From the NCBI GenBank assembly GCA_951230915.1, contig OX579639.1, positions 23,684,001-23,748,000 of the forward strand: a stretch of 64,000 nt of DNA, read 5' to 3'. The position numbers and the translations under genes are program-made. The first letter of the stretch is position 1. Each line of letters opens with the position of its first letter. This DNA comes from Antitrichia curtipendula (lineage: Eukaryota; Streptophyta; Bryopsida; Hypnales; Leucodontaceae). The notes beneath the pieces were generated by a model. That model was given only the letters and a program-made list of their open reading frames with translations. It searched no databases and had not been told where the DNA came from. Shown here piece after piece: positions 60,707-64,000 of the stretch.

Positions 60707-63668
60707 ATGTCACGAGCTCTGGTGGCGCAACCAAGCACTCCTTGTCGGGGCCAACTGGTGAGACCCGCTCCTCTCCTGGTCTGCCTTCTTCAGTTTATCC
60801 TCAAAATTAGTTGACCCACTGGATGCTTCCTTTTCTGAACAGGAGTATTGCAAAATCTGGCGAGTGCTTCTCAGGCGAGGATTGGGAGATTAGGTTTTGC
60901 TCTGTTGTCGATGGCTAGAGCAAGAGCATAATTGTGATTCAGAATTATGAAATCCAAGCATTGGCTATGTTGTAACGTGGGCACTGTGTAAGCCGTTCCG
61001 TATTTGATGCTTTGGGTTTCCAACTACGTGCTTGGCGCATGCTGTCATCTAGGAGCTTCATACGACATTTGATTGTCATGTGCTGTAGGGTTTATATGTA
61101 CAGATGCCTTTTGTCGTGCTGGCTCATTTGGAAGAGACCTCTGAGGACGGAGTCAGAGCTTTTGTTCCTTCAGGGCAAAACACTGATTCTGCACATTGAT
61201 GGTTTTGGCAGGGCATTGCGTTTGAAGCTTTTGCGAATTCCAGCAAGAGGCACAACCATGTGCGGTTCAGGGACGGCGCGTACATTGTGATTGCATCGGA
61301 CAAGAAAATAAAGTCCAGTTCCAAAGAGCCCACCCATGGCAACGAGAATACAACCTCACGCAGGCTGCGGGTGGTCCGTAACGCCGCAGCTGTAGGGGGA
61401 TCGTCCGCTGCCGGGTTACTGATTCCGCTGTCCATTGTCGGAACCGAGCACGATGACGATTCGGAGGAAGACAAATTTTCCGCTGCATTAAACCAGTTAC
61501 TCCTGAAGAAGTCCAAAAAGAAGGCGGAGAAGAAAAAGAAAGCGGCAGTAGTTGCTGCAGCAACAGCTGCAGGCAGCTTAGTGGAGGCAGAAGGTGAGAT
61601 CACCAAAAGTTTGGCTTCTGAGAAAGCCGATCATGCACATGCTGCGTCCTCCTTGTCGTCGAGCTCGCCCTCCAATTACGACAACACGCTCGTGGATCTC
61701 ATTGATCAGCTCGAGAGCATTCGGCTCCACGCTTTGGCTCTCGAACGCTGGCACGCCCCGCAGCTCAAGAAGGTCCTGAGGTATGGTTTGCAAATCCCCG
61801 CTTCACCTATTAAATCTATAAATCAATTAAATCTATTGATCGATATTGTGAAATTATAGAACTGAGATGGGCCGAATTCTTATTTCACCAGAATCAGTAA
61901 AGAGCATTGCATTTTGGTCTAAAATAGATTATATTGGAAAAAAGAAAAGTCTCTAATGGCTTACTCAAAACTGCTAAAAAACATGAGGCTTGTGCTCTTC
62001 TATGTATCAAGATGGAGCGGGTTTTTTAAATGTTTACTCAGAATTGTCCGCGGAATTGAGTCTCGAATCGTGTGACAGGAAATACCTTGCCAGCGCTCGC
62101 AACTTGCTGCATTATGTCGCGTTCCGGTCGCTCGAAATCGCCGACCTTCAAGAGAGGCTGGCCTCATCCGGGCTCGCAAGTCTGGAGGGATGTGAAGCGC
62201 ACACACTGGCAAGTGTCAATGCCATCAGCTCGATTCTCAGATCGCTTCTTCATGATAAGAAATCCTCCTCCAGCGATGCCGTGATTTCATTTGAAGATGG
62301 AAACGCCATGTTGTCCCGTCACGCGGAGACTCTCCTTGGCGCGTCCCCGCCCGGACGCAAGACGATGGTGATGGTGACGCTCCCGTCTGAAGCGGCCGAC
62401 GACGACGCCCTCATCCAAAACCTTCTCAAATCCGGGATGAACATCGCTCGGATCAACTGCGCCCATGGTGATTCCGAAGACTGGAAGAAGATGGTTCAAA
62501 AAGTTCGCTTCTTCTCGCAGCTTCTGGAGATCCCCTGTCGCATCAGCTTCGACCTGGCGGGCCCGAAGCTCCGCACGGGCCCAGTGCAACCGGGTCCGTC
62601 AGTGCTCAAAATCAAACCTTCCAAAGACAGCCTCGGCGACGTCGTTGCGCCCGCGTGTGTCTGGATTGGCGAAACTGGAGTGACGCCTTCGGAGGACCGC
62701 GTCCCCGAGGCGATCGTCCCCATTGTCCCAAACTCGAAATGGATGAAGAAAGTCGACGTCGGCGACGTGATCAAGTGCAAGGACGCGCGAGGACGCGCTC
62801 GGGAGCTTCGAGTGGTGGAAAAGGGCGTCGGTGGCGTGTTCGCCGAATGCCGCACGGTGGCCTACATCCAATCGGGCTGCCAATTCGCAGTGAAGAAGCT
62901 GAAGCTCACCGTGGGTGAATTGCCGGAGGTCGAGCAAGCGATTGTACTGCGCCCAGGCGACGAGCTTCTCTTGAAACGGGAGCCCGGGCTGGGCACCCCC
63001 GCGCATCTCGACAGCGCAGGGAACGTCGTGACGCCAGCGTCCGTGACGTGCACACTGGAAAATGTCTTTGAAATCGCAGCCCCGGGGGAGCCCGTGAAGT
63101 TCGACGACGGCCGCATCGGGGGCGTCATTGCTTCCGTCTCCCCGGACGAGATTCGCGTGGCGATCACGGACGCGGGGGAAGCCCACAAGGGGAAGAAGCT
63201 GCGCGGCGAGAAGTCGATCAATTTCCCCGAGAGCGACTTGTCGATTCACGGCTTGACCCCTAAGGACGCCACGGACTTGGATTTCGTGGTGGCGCACGCG
63301 GACATGGTGGCGTTGTCGTTCGTGAACGGTTCTTCGGATGTGCGCGCGCTGCAGGAGGAGCTCGCAAGGCGCAGCGCGGGTCGCGTGGGCTTGGTGGTGA
63401 AGATCGAGACGGAGCTGGGTCTGCAGCGCCTGCCGTCCATTCTGCTGCAGGCCATGGAGACGGACTACCCCGTGGGCGTCATGGTGGCGCGCGGCGACTT
63501 GGCCGTGGAGTGCGGGTGGCAGCGCCTCGCGGAGATTCAAGACCAAATTCTGTTGCTTTGCGAAGCGGCGCACGTGCCCACCATTTGGGCCACGCAGGTG
63601 CTCGAGGGCTTGACCAAGTCTGGATTGCCCTCCCGAGCCGAAATCACAGACGCGGCATCCGGGTCCAG
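60707..63668 (+). CDS. Plant pyruvate-kinase-family protein, 3' end beyond window
   Basis: Two exons are secure: 61212-61780 and 62079-63668, joined in phase. A candidate first exon (60707-60757, MSRALVAQPSTPCRGQL) ends at a GTGAGA donor in matching phase but is unproven. After an acidic and Lys-rich lead (KKSKKKAEKKKK) the pyruvate kinase fold is clear: GMNIARINCAHG, RISFDLAGPKLRTG, a long B-domain insertion, FDDGRIGGV, then VKIETELGLQRL, VGVMVARGDLAVECGW and ATQVLEGLTKSGLPSRAEIT. The catalytic Lys and Glu of KIE, the Asp of ARGD and the Thr of ATQ are kept; the usual DLKGPE is DLAGPK. This resembles the plant-specific long 'pyruvate kinase family protein' class rather than standard cytosolic or plastid isozymes, so phosphoenolpyruvate-to-pyruvate activity is likely but not certain. 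A GT donor at 63669 leads to exons outside the window. Confidence 0.8.
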
Positions 63669-64000
63669 GTAACGAGCGCAACGATGCTAATCTTTCCATA
63701 AACCCGAAACCCTGAGGCTCACATGAGATCACAATCACCAAAGGCCTCTTTTAGTACCCACAAGATGCCAATTTGGGTCTTAGATGTCTTCCATTATCTC
63801 GTAATCAATGGATTATTCAGAAAGGGCCTACACATGATTTCTTCTTACAAGGATGGAATTCCAACTAATCAAGAACGTTATAATTGTTCTTGTGTCTCCA
63901 CAGAAGCCTTCTCATAGTTTTTTTTGTACTGGTTTGGTTCTTTACCCCACTTAAGAATGTCATTTGTGCTTTGTTAGAGAGACTGATTTGGTGGGTTGGA
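63669..64000 (+). other. Start of an intron of the pyruvate-kinase-family gene
   Basis: It begins GTAACG immediately after the exon. No further exon is visible before the window ends. Confidence 0.6.

Noticed and set aside
62599..63741. 380-codon minus-strand open frame
   Set aside because: It is an antisense shadow of the GC-rich pyruvate-kinase exon.
1..64000. CRISPR arrays, rRNA genes, bacterial operons or prophage
   Set aside because: No regularly spaced direct repeats with unique spacers, no rRNA-like sequence, and all large genes have spliceosomal introns, so this is plant nuclear DNA.

Overview
The window looks like nuclear DNA of a land plant with large, AT-rich, transposon-filled intergenic space, most likely a non-seed plant such as a bryophyte; the species cannot be fixed from sequence alone. 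The plant assignment rests on a plant-type exocyst subunit EXO84, a chloroplast 10-kDa chaperonin (CPN10) and a plant pyruvate-kinase-like gene, all with many GT-AG introns.

Layout. 1-4669: the right part of a hAT DNA transposon; its transposase gene is on the minus strand and runs off the left edge. 4670-8657: AT-rich repeats, including a 2.2-kb element with long terminal inverted repeats. 8658-23986: a 15.3-kb transposon, the main discovery. It has matching ends, subterminal hexamer repeats and a 10-bp target duplication, and related empty sites occur elsewhere in the window. It carries (i) a Mutator-like (MULE) transposase gene on the plus strand with a GCM/WRKY-type zinc finger, DDE region and SWIM finger, interrupted by a 1-nt frameshift and one in-frame TAG; (ii) a divergent 12-exon minus-strand gene that is fully open (about 1297 codons). 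This gene fuses a ParB/sulfiredoxin-like domain to a beta-class N6/N4 DNA methyltransferase-like domain, an architecture otherwise familiar from bacterial and phage methyltransferases; (iii) a small minus-strand gene of unknown function; (iv) five long palindromes sharing the core TAGTCGGATCCGACTA, all inside introns of the two large genes.

23987-33750 is decayed AT-rich repeat sequence. 33984-34241 encodes a protein resembling mitochondrial ATP synthase subunit f. 35392-36894 (minus) is plastid CPN10, in five exons. 40518-45806 (plus) is EXO84, in eight exons and about 750 codons. 46-59 kb holds several transposons, including two Stowaway/mariner-like elements (1.0 and 3.8 kb). From about 60.7 kb to the right edge lies a pyruvate-kinase-family gene, incomplete at its 3' end.

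How the parts may work together: the 15.3-kb element pairs a cut-and-paste transposase with a putative DNA-binding/methylation protein. The repeated GATC-centred palindromes and a GATC-rich region between the divergent genes are candidate targets for that protein. This link is inference. The host genes carry small TTAA-flanked elements in their introns, from the same repeat family that fills the intergenic DNA.
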